From the NCBI RefSeq assembly GCF_003086295.3, contig NC_092052.1, positions 76,512,687 through 76,576,686 on the forward strand: a stretch of 64,000 nucleotides of DNA, written 5' to 3'. This stretch comes from Arachis hypogaea. Lineage: Eukaryota; Streptophyta; Magnoliopsida; Fabales; Fabaceae. The notes below the pieces were generated by a model, which was not told where the DNA came from, made no database searches, and was given only the letters and a program-made list of their open reading frames with translations. The translations under genes were made by a program, and so were the position numbers. Each line of letters begins with the position of its first letter. Positions within the stretch are counted from its first letter, which is position 1. Below are positions 33,701 through 45,726 of this stretch, in pieces.

Positions 33701-36700
33701 ATTACGGCTCACCTTTAGGTGTTCTCCTCGGGATAGCGCCATTTAACGAACGAGGGTCAGCACGTCGTAAAAAAAATCTGAAAAGAAAACCGAAGGAGCA
33801 TGCCGTAGAAGAGGCCATTACGGCTCGCCTTTAGGTGTCCTCCTTAAGATAGCATCATTTAAAGAATTAGGGTTAGCACGTAGAGGAAAAAAACTGGAAA
33901 AAAAAACCGGAGAAGCCTACCGAAGATGAGGACATTACGGCTCGCCTTTAGGTGTCCTCCTCGGGATAGTGTCATTTAAAGAACGAGGGGCAGCACGACG
34001 TAAAAAAATGAAAAAAAAACCGGAGGAGCCTACCGAAGATGAGGCTATTAGGGCTCGCCTTTAGGTGTCCTCCTCGGGATAGCGTCAATTAAAGGACGAG
34101 GGTCAGCACAACGTAAAAAAAACCAACAAAAAACACCAGAGGAGCCTGCCGAAGATGAGGCCAATATGGCTCGCCTTTAGGTGTCCATCCTGGGACAGCG
34201 TCATTTAAAGAACGATGGTCGACACGATGTAAAAAAAAAAACCTAAGGAGCCTGCTGAAGATGAGGCCATTACGGCTCCCCTTTAGTTGTCCTCCTCGAG
34301 ATAGCGTCATTTAAAGAACGAGGGTCAGCACAACGTAAAAAAAACCACAAAAAAAAACCAGAGGAGCCTGCCGAAGATGAGGCCATTACGGCTCGCCTTT
34401 AGGTGTCCTCCTTGGGATAGCGTCATTTAAAGAGCGAGGGTCAGCACGATGTAAAAAAGACACTGAAAAAAAAATCGTAGGAGCCTGCCGAAGATGAGGC
34501 CAATATGGCTCGCCTTTAGGTGTCCTCCTCGGGATAGTGTCATTAAAAGAACCAGGGGCAACACGACGTAAAAAAAATCAGAAAACAAACCGAAGGAGCC
34601 TGCTGAAGATGAGGCCATTACGGCTCGCCTTTAGGTGTCCTCCTCAGGATAGCGTCATTTAAAGAATTAGGGTTAGCACGTAGTGAAAAAAAAAACCGAA
34701 AAAAAAAACGGGAGAAGCCTGCCGAAGATGAGGCCATTACGGCTCGCCTTTAGGTGTCCTCCTCGGGATAGTGTCATTTAAAGAACGAGGGACAGTACGG
34801 CGTAAAAAAAAAACCGGAGGAGCCTGCTGAAGATGAGGCCATTACGGCTCGCCTCTAGGAATCATCCTCGGGATAGTGTCATTTAAAGAACGAGGGTCAG
34901 CACGTCGTAAAAAAAATCGGAGGAGTCTGCCGAAGATGAGGCTATTACGGCTCGCCTTTAGGTGTCCTCCTCAGACAGCGTCATTTAAAGAACGAAAAAA
35001 ACCAACAAAAAAAACCAACAAAAAAAAACCAGAGGAGCTTGCCGAAGATGAGGCCATTACGGCTCGCCTTTAGGTGTCCATCCTCGGACAGCGTCATTTA
35101 AAGAACGATGGTCGACACGACGTAAAAAAAAACCTAAGGAGCCTGCCGAAGATGAGGCCATTACGGCTCCTCTTTAGGTGTCCTCCTCGAGATAGCGTCA
35201 TTTAAAGAACGAGGGTCAGCACGACGTAGAAAAAACCAGAAAAAAAATCGGAGGAGCCTGCTGAAGATGAGGCCATTACGGCTCGCCTTTAGGCGTTCTC
35301 CTCGGGATAGCGTCATTTAAAGAACGAGGGTCAGTACATCTTAAAAAAAATCAGAAAAAAAACCGGAGGAGCCTGCCGAAGATGTGGCCATTACGGCTCA
35401 CCTTTAGGTGTCCTCGGGATAGCGTCATTTAAAGAACGAAAAAAACCGGAAAAAAAACCGGAGGAGCCTGCCGAAGATGAGGCCATTACAGGTCGCCTTT
35501 TTGTCGCCTCTTCGTGATAGCGTCATTTAAAGAACGAGGGTCAGGATGAGGCCATTACGGCTAGCCTTTAGGTGTTCTCCTCGGGATAGCTTCATTTAAA
35601 GAGCGAGGGTTAGCACGTAGTAAAAAAAATGGAGGAGCCTGCCGAAGATGAGGCCATTACGGCTCGCCTTTAGGTGTTCTCCTCGGATAGCATCATTTAA
35701 AGAGCGAGGGTCTGCACGACATAAAAAAACCAGAAAAAACCGGAGGAGCCTGCTGAAGATGAGGCCATTACGGCTCGCCTTTAGGTGTTCTCTTCGGGAT
35801 AGTGTCAATTAAAGGTCGAGTGTCAGCACGACGTAAAAAAAACCAGAAAACAAACCGAAGGAGCCTGCTGAAGATGAGGCCATTACGGCTCACCTTTAGG
35901 TGTCCTCCTCGGGATAGCGTCATTTAAAGAGCGAGGGTCAGCACGTCGTAAAAAAAAATCGGAAAAGAAAACTGGAGTAGCCTGCCGCAGATGAGGCCAT
36001 TACGGCTCGCCTTTATGTGTCCTCCTCAGGATAATGTCATTTAAAGAATTAGGGTCAGCACGTAGTGAAAAAAAAAACCAGAAAAAATTCGGAGGAGCCT
36101 GCCGAAAATGAGGCCATTACGGCTCGCCTTTAGGTGTCCTCCTCTGGATAGTGTCATTTAAAGAACGAGGGGCAGCACGACGTAAAAAAACAAAAAAAAA
36201 ACGGAGTAGCTTCTTGAAGATGAGGCCAATACGGCTCGCCTTTTGGTGTCCTCCTCGGGATAGTGTCATTTAAAGAACGAGGGGCAGCACGTAACGTTAA
36301 AAAAAAAACCGGAAAACAAACTGAAGGAGCCTGCTGAAGATAAGGCCATTACGGCTCACCCATAGGTCTCCTCCTCGGGATCGCATTATTTAAAGAACAA
36401 GGGTCAGCACGTCGTAAAAAAATCGGAAAAGAAAACCGGAGGAGCCTGCCGCAGATTAGGCCATTACGGCTCGCCTTTAGGTGTCCTCCTCTGGATAGCG
36501 TCATTTAAAGAATTAGGGTCAGCACGTAGTGAAAAAAAAACCGGAAAAAAAAATCGGAGGAGCTTGCCGAAGATGAGGCCATTACGGCTCGCCTTTAGGT
36601 GTCCTCCTCGGAATAGTGTCATTTAAAGAACGAGGGCAGCACGACGTAAAAAAAACGAAAAAAAAACCAGAGGAGCGTACCGAAGATAAGGCCATTACGG

Positions 36701-39700
36701 CTCGCCTTTAGGCGTCCTCCTCGGGATAGCATCATTTAAAGAACGACGGTCAGCATGTCGTAAAAAAAATTGAAAAAAAAACCGGAGGAGCCTGCCGAAG
36801 ATGTGGCCATTACGGCTCGCCTTTAGGTGTCCTCGGGATAGCGTCATTTAAAGAATGAGGGTCAGCATGACGTAAAAAAAATGGAAAAAAACCGGAGGAG
36901 CCTGCCGAAGATGAGGCCATTACGGCTCGCCTTTAGGTGTCCTCCTCGGGATAGCGTCATTTAAAGAACGAGGGTCAGCACGATGTAAAAAAAACCGGAA
37001 AAAAAATGGAGGAGCCTGCCGAAGATGAGGCCATTACGGCTCGCCTTTAGGTGTCCTCCTCGGGATAATGTCATTTAAAGAACTAGGGGCAATACGACGT
37101 AAAAAAAAACCGAAAAACAAACCGGAGGAGCCTGCTGAAAATAAGGCCATTACGGCTCACCATTAGGTGTCCTCCTCGGGATAGCGTCATTTAAAGAACG
37201 AGGGTCAGCACATCGTAAAAAAAATCGGAAAAGAAAACCGGAGGAGCCTGCCGTAGATGAGGCCATTACGGCTCGCCCTTAGGTGTCCTCCTTGGGATAG
37301 CGTCATTTAAAGAACGAGGGTCAGCATGATGTAAAAAACAAAGGAAAAAAAACCAGTGGAGCCTTCCGAAAATGAGGCCATTATGGCTCGCCTTTAGGTG
37401 TCCTCCTCAGGATAGCGTCATTTAAAGAATTAGGGTCAGGACATAGTGAAAAAAAAAACCGGAAGAAAATTCGGAGGAGCATGCCGAAAATGAGGCCATT
37501 ACGGCTCGCCTTTAGGTGTCCTCCTCGGGATAGTGTCATTTAAAGAACGAGGGGCAGCAAGACGTAAAAAAAACGAAAAAAAAAAACGAGGGTCAGCACG
37601 TCGTAAAAAAAATCGAAAAAAAAAAACCGGATGAACCTGCCGAAGATGTGGCCATTACGGCTCGCCTTTAGGTGTCCTCCTCGGGATAGCGTCATTTAAA
37701 GAACGAGGGTCAGCACGTCGTAAAAAAATCGGAAAAAAACCAGAGGAGCCTGCCGAAAATGTGGCCATTACGGCTCGCCTTTAGGTGTTCTCGGGATAGC
37801 GTCATTTAAAGAACGAGGGTCAGCACGACGTAAAAAAACCAGAAAAAACCGGAGGATCCTGCCGAAGATGAGGCCATTACGGCTTGCCTTTAGGTGTCCT
37901 CCTCGGGATAGCGTCATTTAAAGAGCGAGGGTCAGCACATCGTAAAAAAAATCGGAAAAGAAAACTGGAGGAGCCTGCCGCAGATGAGGCCATTACGGCT
38001 CGCCTTTAGGTGTCCTCCTCAGGATAACGTCATTTAAAGAATTAGGGTCAGCACGTAGTGAAAAAAAAACCGGAAAAAAATTCGGAGGAGCCTGCCGAAA
38101 ATGAGGCCATTACAGCTCGCCTTTAGGTGTCCTCCTCTGGATAGTGTCATTTAAAGAACGTGGGGCAGCACGACGTAAAAAAAACAAAAAAAAAACGGAG
38201 GAGCTTCCTGAAGATGAGGCCATTACGGCTCTCCTTTAGGCGTCCTCCTCGGCATAGCGTCATTTAAAGAACGAGGGTCAGCACGTCATAAAAAAAATCG
38301 AAAAAAAAAACCGGAGGAGCCTGCCGAAGATGTGGCCATTACGGCTCGCCTTTAGGCGTCCTTTTCGGGATAGCGTCATTTAAAGAACGAGGGTCAGCAC
38401 GTCGTAAAAAAATTGGAAAAAAAACCGGAGGAGCCTGCCGAAGATGTGGCCATTACGGCTCGCCTTTAGGTGTTCTCGGGATAGCGTCATTTAAAGAACG
38501 AGGGTCAGCACGACGTAAAAAAAAACCGAAGAAAAAACCGGAGGAGCCTGCCGAAGATGAGGCCATTACGGCTCCCCCTTATGTGTCCTCCTCGTGATAG
38601 CGTCATTTAAAGAACGAGGGTCAGCACGACGTAAAAAAAATGAAAAAAAAAACCGGAGGATCCTGCCGAAGTTGTGGCCGTTACGGGTCGCCTTTAGGTG
38701 TCCTCCTCGGGATAGTGTCATTTAAAGAACGAGGGTCAGCATGATGTAAAAAAAAATGAGAAAAAAAATCGGAGGAGCCTGCCAAAGATGAGGCCATTAC
38801 GGCTAACCTTTAGGTGTCCTCCTCGGGATAGCGTCATTTAAAGAGCGAGGGTCTGCACGACATAAAAAAACCAGAAAATAACTGGTGGAGCCTGCCGAAG
38901 ATGAGGCCATTACGGCTCGCCTTTAGGTGTCCTCTTCGGGATAGCGTCAATTAAAGGACGAGGGTCAGCACGACGTAAAAAAAACCAGAAAACAAACCGG
39001 AGGAGCCTGCTGAAGATTAGGGCATTACGGCTCACCTTTAGGTGTCCTCCTTAGGATAGCGTCATTTAAAGAACGAGGGTCAGCACGTCGTAAAAAAAAT
39101 CGAAAAAAAACCGGAGGAGCTTGCCGGAGATGTGGCCATTTCGGCTCGCCTTTAGGTGTCCTCAGGATAGCATCATTTAAAAAACGATGGTCAGCACGAC
39201 GTAAAAAAAACCAGAAAAAAAAACCGGAGGAGCCTGCCGAAGATGAGGCCATTACCACTCGCCTTTAGGTGTCCTCCTTGTGATAGCGTCATTTAAAGAA
39301 CGAGGGTCAGCACGATGGAAAAAAAAACCAGAAAAGAGAACCGGGGGAGCTTGTTGCAGATGAGGCCATTACGGCTCGCCTTTACGTGTCCTCCTCAGGA
39401 TTGCGTCATTTAAAGAACGAGGGTCAACACGTCGTAAAAAAAATCGGAAAAGAAAACCGGAGGAGCCTGCCGCAGATGAGGCCATTACGGCTCGCCTTTA
39501 GGTGTCCTCCTCAGGATAGCGTCATTTAAAGAATTAGGGTTAGCACGTAGTGGAAAAAAACCGGAAAATAACTGGAGAAGCCTGCCGAAGATGAGGCCAT
39601 TACGGCTCGCCTTTAGGTGTCCTCCTCGGGATAGTGTCATTTAAAGAACGAGGGGCAGCACGATGTAAAAAAAAAAAAACCGGAGAAGCCTGCTGAAGAT

Positions 39701-42525
39701 GAGGCCATTACGGCTCGCCTCTAGGAATCCTCCTCGGGATAGTGTCATTTAAAGAACGAGGGTCAGCACGTCGTAAAAAAAACAAGGAAAAAAAACCAGA
39801 GGAGCCTGCCGAAGATGAGGCTATTACGGCTAGCCTTTAGGTGTCCTCCTCGGGATAGCGTCAATTAAAGGACGAGGGTCAGCACAACGTAAAAAAAACC
39901 AACAAAAAAAACCAGAGGAGGCTGCCGAAGATGAGGCCATTACGGCTCGCCTTTAGGTGTCCATCCTCGGACAGCGTCATTTTAAGAGCGATGGTCGACA
40001 CGACGTAAAAAAAAACCTAAGGAGCCTGCCGAAGATGAGGCCATTATGGCTCCTCTTTAGGTGTCCTCCTCGAGATAGCGTCATTTAAAGAACGAGGGTC
40101 AGCACGACGTAAAAAAAACAAAAAAAAAAAACCGGTGGAGCCTGCCGAAGATGAGGCCATTACGGCTCGCCTTTAGGTGTCCTCCTCGGGATAGCGTCAT
40201 TTAAAGAACGAGGGTCAGCACGTCGCAAAAAAAACTTGAAAAGAAAACCGGAGGTGCTTGTTGCAGATGAGGCCATTACGACTCGCCTTTACTTGTCCTC
40301 CTCGGAATTGCGTAATTTAAAGAACGAGGGTCAGCACGACGTAAAAAAATGGGAAAAAAAACGAAGGAACCTGGCGAAGATGAGGCCGTTATGGGTCGCC
40401 TTTATGTGTCCTCCTTGGGATAGCGTCATTTAAAGAACGAGGGTCAGCACGTCTTAAAAAAAATCGGAAAAAAAAAAAAACCGGAGGAGCCTGCCGAAGA
40501 TGTGGCCATTACGGCTCGGCTTTAGGTGTCCTCGGGATAGCGTCATTTAAAGAACGAGGGTCAGCGCGACGTAAAAAAAACCAAAAAAAAAAACTGGAGG
40601 AGCCTCCCGAAGATGAGACCATTACAGGTCGCCTTTATGTGTCCTCCTCGTGATTGCGTCATTTAAAGAACGAGGGTCAGCACGACGTAAAAAAAATAGA
40701 AAAAAAACGGAGGAGCCTGGCGAAGATGAGGCCGTTACGGGTTGCCTTTAGGTGTCTTCCTCGGGAAAGCGTCATTTAAAGAACGAGGGTCAGCATGATG
40801 TAAAAAAAATGAGAAAAAAAAACCAGAGGAGCATGCCGAAGATGAGGCTATTACGGCTAGCCTTTAGGTATCCTCCTCGGGATAGCGTCATTTAAAGAGC
40901 GATGGTTAGCACGTAGTAAAAAAAAACCGGACGAGCCTGCCGAAGTTGAGGCCATTACAGCTCACCTTTAGGTGTTCTCCTCGGGATAGCGTCATTTAAA
41001 GAGTGAGGGTCTGCATGACATAAAAAAACCAGAAAAAACCGGAGGAGCCTGCCGAAGATGAGGCCATTACGGCTCGCCTTTAGGTGTTCTCTTCGGGATA
41101 GTGTCAATTAAAGGACGAGTGTCAGCACGACGTAAAAAAAACCAGAAAACAAACCGAAGGAGCCTGCTGAAGATGAGGCCATTACGGCTCACCTTTAGGT
41201 GTCCTCCTCGGGATAGCGTCATTTAAAGAGCGAGGGTCAGCACGTCGTAAAAAAAATCGGAAAAGAAAACTGGAGGAGCCTGCCGCAGATGAGGCCATTA
41301 CGGCACGCCTTTATGTGTCCTCCTCAGGATAACGTCATTTAAAGAATTAGGGTCAGCACGTAGTGAAAAAAAAAAAACCAGAAAAAATTCGGTGGAGCCT
41401 GCCGAAAATGAGGCCATTACGGCTCGCCTTTAGGTGTCCTCCTCTGGATAGTGTCATTTAAAGAACGAGGGGCAGCACGACGTAAAAAAAACAAAAAAAA
41501 AACGGAGGAGCTTCCTGAAGATGAGGCCATTACGGCTCTCCTTTAGGAGTCCTCCTCGGGATAGCGTCATTTAAAGAACGAGGGTCAGCACGTCGTAAAA
41601 AAAACCAAAAAAAAAAAAAACGAGAGGAGCCTGCCAAAGATGAGGCCCTTACGGCTCGCCTTTAGGAGTCCATCCTGGGACAACGTCATTTAAAGAACGA
41701 TGGTTGACACGACGTAAAAAAAAAACCCGAGTAGCCTGCCGAAGATGAGGCCATTACGGCTCCCCTTTAGGTGTCCTCCTTGAGACAGCGTCATTTAAAG
41801 AACGAGGGTCAGCACGACGTAAAAAAAACCAGAAAAAAAACCGGAGGAGCCTGCCGAAGATGAGGCCATTACGGCTCGCCTTTTGGTGTCCTCCTCGGGA
41901 TAGCGTCATTTAAAGAACGAGGGTCAGCACGATGTAAAAAAGACGCCGAAAAAAAAATCGGAGGAGCCTGCCGAAGATGAGGCCAATACGGCTCGCCTTT
42001 TGGTGTCCTCCTCGGGATAGTGTCATTTAAAGAACGAGGGGCAGCACGTAACGTAAAAAAAAATCGGAAAACAAACTGAAGGAGCCTGCTGAAGATAAGG
42101 CCATTACGGCTCACCTTTAGGTCTCCTCCTCGGGATCGCATCATTTAAAGAACACGGGTCAGCACGTCATAAAAAAAATCGGAAAAGAAAACCGGAGGAG
42201 CCTGCCGCAGATTAGGCCATTACGGCTCGCCTTTAGGTGTCCTCCTCAGGATAGTGTCATTTAAAGAATTAGGGTCAGCACGTAGTGAAAAAAGAACCGA
42301 AAAAAAAAATCGGAGGAGCTTGCCGAAGATGAGGCCATTACGGCTCGCCTTTAGGTGTCCTCCTCGGGATAGTGTCATTTAAAGAACGAGGGCAGCACGA
42401 CGTAAAAAAAACCAGAGGAGCCTGCTGAAGATAAGACCATTACGGCTCGCCTTTAGGCGTCCTCCTCGGGATAGCATCATTTAAAGAACGAGGGTTAGCA
42501 TGTCGTTAAAAAAATCGAAAAAAAA
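30608..42525 (+). repeat. Satellite array II
   Basis: About 106 head-to-tail monomers on the same strand as array I. Long stretches are paralogous to array I: 30608-32600 follows about 10060-12050, and 34.1-37.4 kb follows about 6.6-9.9 kb. Within the array, 32114-32347 recurs at 39025-39258 (offset 6911). Variant monomers include the ACCAACAAAA type near 34990 and one without A-tracts near 35540. The array stops in an A-tract at 42525, where element B begins. Confidence 0.96.
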
Positions 42526-43687
42526 GGTATCAACAGATTAAGGCCAACGTTAGGGCCAAAGTTAGACCCCTAACTTTGGCACCAACGTTGGTATCAACAG
42601 ATTATGGTAGCTGATATGAAAAGTTGGAGCAAAAGTTAGACCCCTAACGTTTGCTCAAACTTTTGGTCCAACTTTTGCAAAACTCAAACCCGGTTCAATT
42701 GGTTCGTTTTGGTTCTTCTTCAAACTCCAAGAGCAATCAACCAAGGCCTCTTTCAACCCAATTCCACCAAGAGCAAAGGCCCAACTCAAGGCTTGAAGAT
42801 CATTGGAAGAAAGTGTATAAATAGGATAGAATTCAAGTTCTTCGGAGAGCTTTCTTTTGGAATTTTCATAATAGTTTTCGGAGAGCTTTTGATATTGAGT
42901 GATCTTTAATTTCTTTGTCTTGGGGAAGGAGAATACACTTCTCTTCCTCTCAGTTTTATTGCTTTCAATTTCAATTACAATTTTCTTGGATTTTGGGTTG
43001 GAGAATTGAAGAAATTCTGTTTCAATCTCAACCTTGGATCTGACTGCTTTATTTACTGCTTGATTGAATTTCAATTTCTGTTAATTGCTCTTCAACCACT
43101 CTCTTTGAATTTCAATTTCAATTTCTTGTTGGATCTAGGAAGGCATTGAGATCTAGACTTGGTTTTCTAGTCTCTGGGTCCTGAGATCTAATTTCCCAAT
43201 TTTATATTTTCTGTTTACTGTTTTCATGTTCATTTACTTTTCTGCTTCAAGATCCAATCTAACCCAAACCTTCTTCTACTTCTCTGCTTGATGCAATTTA
43301 CTTTTCCTTGTTTAAATTCTGCAAATCAATCCCCAATTCCCTTTACAATTCCAGCCGTTTACATTTCTTGCACTTTAAGATTCCGCAATTTACATTTCTT
43401 GCATTCTAAGTTTCTGCTATTTAATTTCTTGTTCTTTAAGATTCAGCACTTTAATTCCCTGTTCTCTTTACTTCCATGCAATTTAATTTCTGCAAAGCAC
43501 AAAACACTCAACCAAATCTTGATTCGCTTGACTAAATTAACCACTAAGCTAAAATTGCTCAATCCTTCAATCCTTGTGGGATCGACCTCACTCCCGTGAG
43601 TTTTTATTACTTGATACGACCCGGTACACTTGCCGGTTAGATTTGTGTGTTTTGGGAGAAATTTATTTTTCACCAAAATACTCATCA
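42526..43687 (+). mobile_element. Partial 5' LTR of element B
   Basis: It matches the last 1.15 kb of the 3' LTR and lacks about the first 650 bp, including most of the hairpin array. It starts inside a hairpin unit: the 15 bp at 42526-42540 repeat 42590-42604, so the first copy of a 64-bp unit is cut. TATAAATA is at 42816-42823 and a U5 motif at 43572-43636. By eye about ten substitutions and two 1-bp indels separate it from the 3' LTR, roughly 1% divergence. It ends CATCA. Confidence 0.9.
42816..42823 (+). promoter_or_regulatory. TATA box of LTR B (5' copy)
   Basis: TATAAATA in AAGTGTATAAATAGGATAG is a consensus plant TATA box, about 870 bp before the LTR end. The 3' LTR has it at 51028-51035. 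The U3 upstream of it is truncated in this copy, so the copy may have lost enhancer sequence. Confidence 0.6.
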
Positions 43688-43693
43688 TGTTTT

Positions 43694-43711
43694 TGGCGCC
43701 GTTGCCGAGGA
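43694..43711 (+). other. Primer binding site (tRNA-Asp type), element B
   Basis: TGGCGCCGTTGCCGAGGA starts 6 bp after the LTR end. It differs from the element A site at one position (A for G at base 16). Confidence 0.85.
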
Positions 43712-43817
43712 TTGATTAGATTGACAATGATTAAGTGAGGTGGTAATCTAGATCAAGCACTTTTTCTTTAATTTTGATTAACCCACTAACTGTTTGATTT
43801 TTTGCTTAAACTAACTA

Positions 43818-43847
43818 ACACTTCAATCTAGCAGTAGATTGAAGTGT
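43818..43847 (+). other. Leader hairpin upstream of gag, element B
   Basis: ACACTTCAATCTA pairs perfectly with TAGATTGAAGTGT around a GCAG loop (13-bp stem). It lies 10 nt before the first gag ATG and about 100 nt after the primer site, where retroelement packaging or dimerisation signals usually lie. A role is inference. Nothing equivalent is seen in the leader of element A. Confidence 0.6.
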
Positions 43848-43857
43848 CACTGGTTTT

Positions 43858-44277
43858 GTGCATTTCTCATGCTCTGCTTGTATTTCAGGTACAAGAAGAA
43901 TCATACCCGATTTTCATGAACAAGACGAAAGAACTCTCAGGAGGTTAAGAAGAGCTGAAAGAGGGAAAAATATTGTTGGAGAAGAGGAATCAGACGAAGA
44001 ATTCCAAGAGATGGAGGAACATTCAACCAATCCACCAGGTGGAGAAGACAACAACAATGACAACCCACCCCAGAGGAGAGTTTTGGCTTCCTATACTTTT
44101 GCAAATCCTAGACATTGTGGGAGCAGCATCTTGGCTCCAAATGTCAATGCTAACAATTTTGAACTCAAGCCACAACTCATCACTTTGGTTCAGAACAATT
44201 GCTCTTTTGGTGGAGGATCACTTGAAGACCTACACCAACACTTATCCACTTTCTTGAGGATATGCAACACTATCAAA
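43858..44277 (+). CDS. gag: Gag N-terminal part of element B (interrupted by gap)
   Basis: 140 readable codons before the N gap. A basic segment (RTLRRLRRAERGK, about residues 25-38) and an acidic Glu/Asn/Asp-rich linker lead into a conserved block. That block runs from RRVLASYTFANPRHCGS through ANNFELKPQLITLVQNN to LEDLHQHLSTFLRICNTIK, and is typical of the segment that begins the capsid domain of Athila-type Gag. Gag would form the particle that packages element RNA. The start is uncertain: TTGTATTTCAG|GT at 43878-43890 resembles a splice acceptor, which would remove the first ATG, and the next Met is in the acidic linker. The capsid core, any zinc knuckle and the gag/pol junction fall in the gap. 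Confidence 0.8.
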
Positions 44278-45277
44278 NNNNNNNNNNNNNNNNNNNNNNN
44301 NNNNNNNNNNNNNNNNNNNNNNNNNNNNNNNNNNNNNNNNNNNNNNNNNNNNNNNNNNNNNNNNNNNNNNNNNNNNNNNNNNNNNNNNNNNNNNNNNNNN
44401 NNNNNNNNNNNNNNNNNNNNNNNNNNNNNNNNNNNNNNNNNNNNNNNNNNNNNNNNNNNNNNNNNNNNNNNNNNNNNNNNNNNNNNNNNNNNNNNNNNNN
44501 NNNNNNNNNNNNNNNNNNNNNNNNNNNNNNNNNNNNNNNNNNNNNNNNNNNNNNNNNNNNNNNNNNNNNNNNNNNNNNNNNNNNNNNNNNNNNNNNNNNN
44601 NNNNNNNNNNNNNNNNNNNNNNNNNNNNNNNNNNNNNNNNNNNNNNNNNNNNNNNNNNNNNNNNNNNNNNNNNNNNNNNNNNNNNNNNNNNNNNNNNNNN
44701 NNNNNNNNNNNNNNNNNNNNNNNNNNNNNNNNNNNNNNNNNNNNNNNNNNNNNNNNNNNNNNNNNNNNNNNNNNNNNNNNNNNNNNNNNNNNNNNNNNNN
44801 NNNNNNNNNNNNNNNNNNNNNNNNNNNNNNNNNNNNNNNNNNNNNNNNNNNNNNNNNNNNNNNNNNNNNNNNNNNNNNNNNNNNNNNNNNNNNNNNNNNN
44901 NNNNNNNNNNNNNNNNNNNNNNNNNNNNNNNNNNNNNNNNNNNNNNNNNNNNNNNNNNNNNNNNNNNNNNNNNNNNNNNNNNNNNNNNNNNNNNNNNNNN
45001 NNNNNNNNNNNNNNNNNNNNNNNNNNNNNNNNNNNNNNNNNNNNNNNNNNNNNNNNNNNNNNNNNNNNNNNNNNNNNNNNNNNNNNNNNNNNNNNNNNNN
45101 NNNNNNNNNNNNNNNNNNNNNNNNNNNNNNNNNNNNNNNNNNNNNNNNNNNNNNNNNNNNNNNNNNNNNNNNNNNNNNNNNNNNNNNNNNNNNNNNNNNN
45201 NNNNNNNNNNNNNNNNNNNNNNNNNNNNNNNNNNNNNNNNNNNNNNNNNNNNNNNNNNNNNNNNNNNNNNNNNNNNN
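44278..45277. other. Assembly gap (1000 N)
   Basis: Exactly 1000 undetermined bases, a typical fixed-size placeholder, so the real distance is unknown. It removes most of gag and its junction with pol. ORFs spanning it are not evidence of an open frame. Confidence 0.97.
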
Positions 45278-45724
45278 GTTTACTCCAGCAGATGTCTGTG
45301 ATCAACTGGGGTATTCACCATTAAGGACCGGAAGTTTGTAGTCATGCCATGGCGATACTCACAGGCTCTGTGACCTGGTGACAGCATCAATTTAATGCCT
45401 CTCTCCATGATGAGAAAACTTGCAATAGAGAGCTAACCCACCAGGATGTCACTAGTCATGGCTGACAGATCAATCAAGACACCCAGTGGAATTGTGGAGA
45501 ATCTGTTAGTGAAGGTTGGGGAGTTATTTTCCAGCAGATTTGTAATTTTGGATACTAAAGAAGAAGGAAACGACTCAATCATTCTGGGAAGGCCATTTCT
45601 ACACACAGCAAGGGCCATCATTGATGTAGAAAAAGGAGAAATGATCTTCAGGGTCCATAATGAACAAATGGTCATAAATGTGTTCAAATCAATGCAACAC
45701 GTTCTGAGCAAGAGGATTACGTAA
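45278..45724 (+). pseudogene. Aspartic protease region of element B (frame-broken)
   Basis: Retropepsin-like protease that would cleave the Gag-Pol polyprotein. From 45446 an open stretch of 92 codons contains ADRSIKTPSGIVENLLVKVG, then IILGRPFLHTARAIIDVEKG, the C-terminal half of the protease with its conserved ILGRPFL segment. The N-terminal half, just after the gap, is recognisable only in pieces in different frames. The active-site segment near 45380-45395 reads Cys-Asp-Leu-Val-Thr-Ala-Ser and then meets a stop, so the family Asp-x-Gly motif is lost. A further single-base shift near 45700 separates the protease from the pol frame. The concentration of breaks at the gap edge suggests poor consensus as well as possible decay. 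Confidence 0.75.
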
Positions 45725-45726
45725 GA

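Noticed and set aside
42655..43074. Antisense 139-codon ORF in LTR B (repeated at 50867)
   Set aside because: It lies across the TATA box and transcribed part of the LTR, is antisense, and does not resemble any known protein family.
44190..45341. Long ORFs on both strands across 44278-45277
   Set aside because: They are open only because undetermined bases contain no stop codons.
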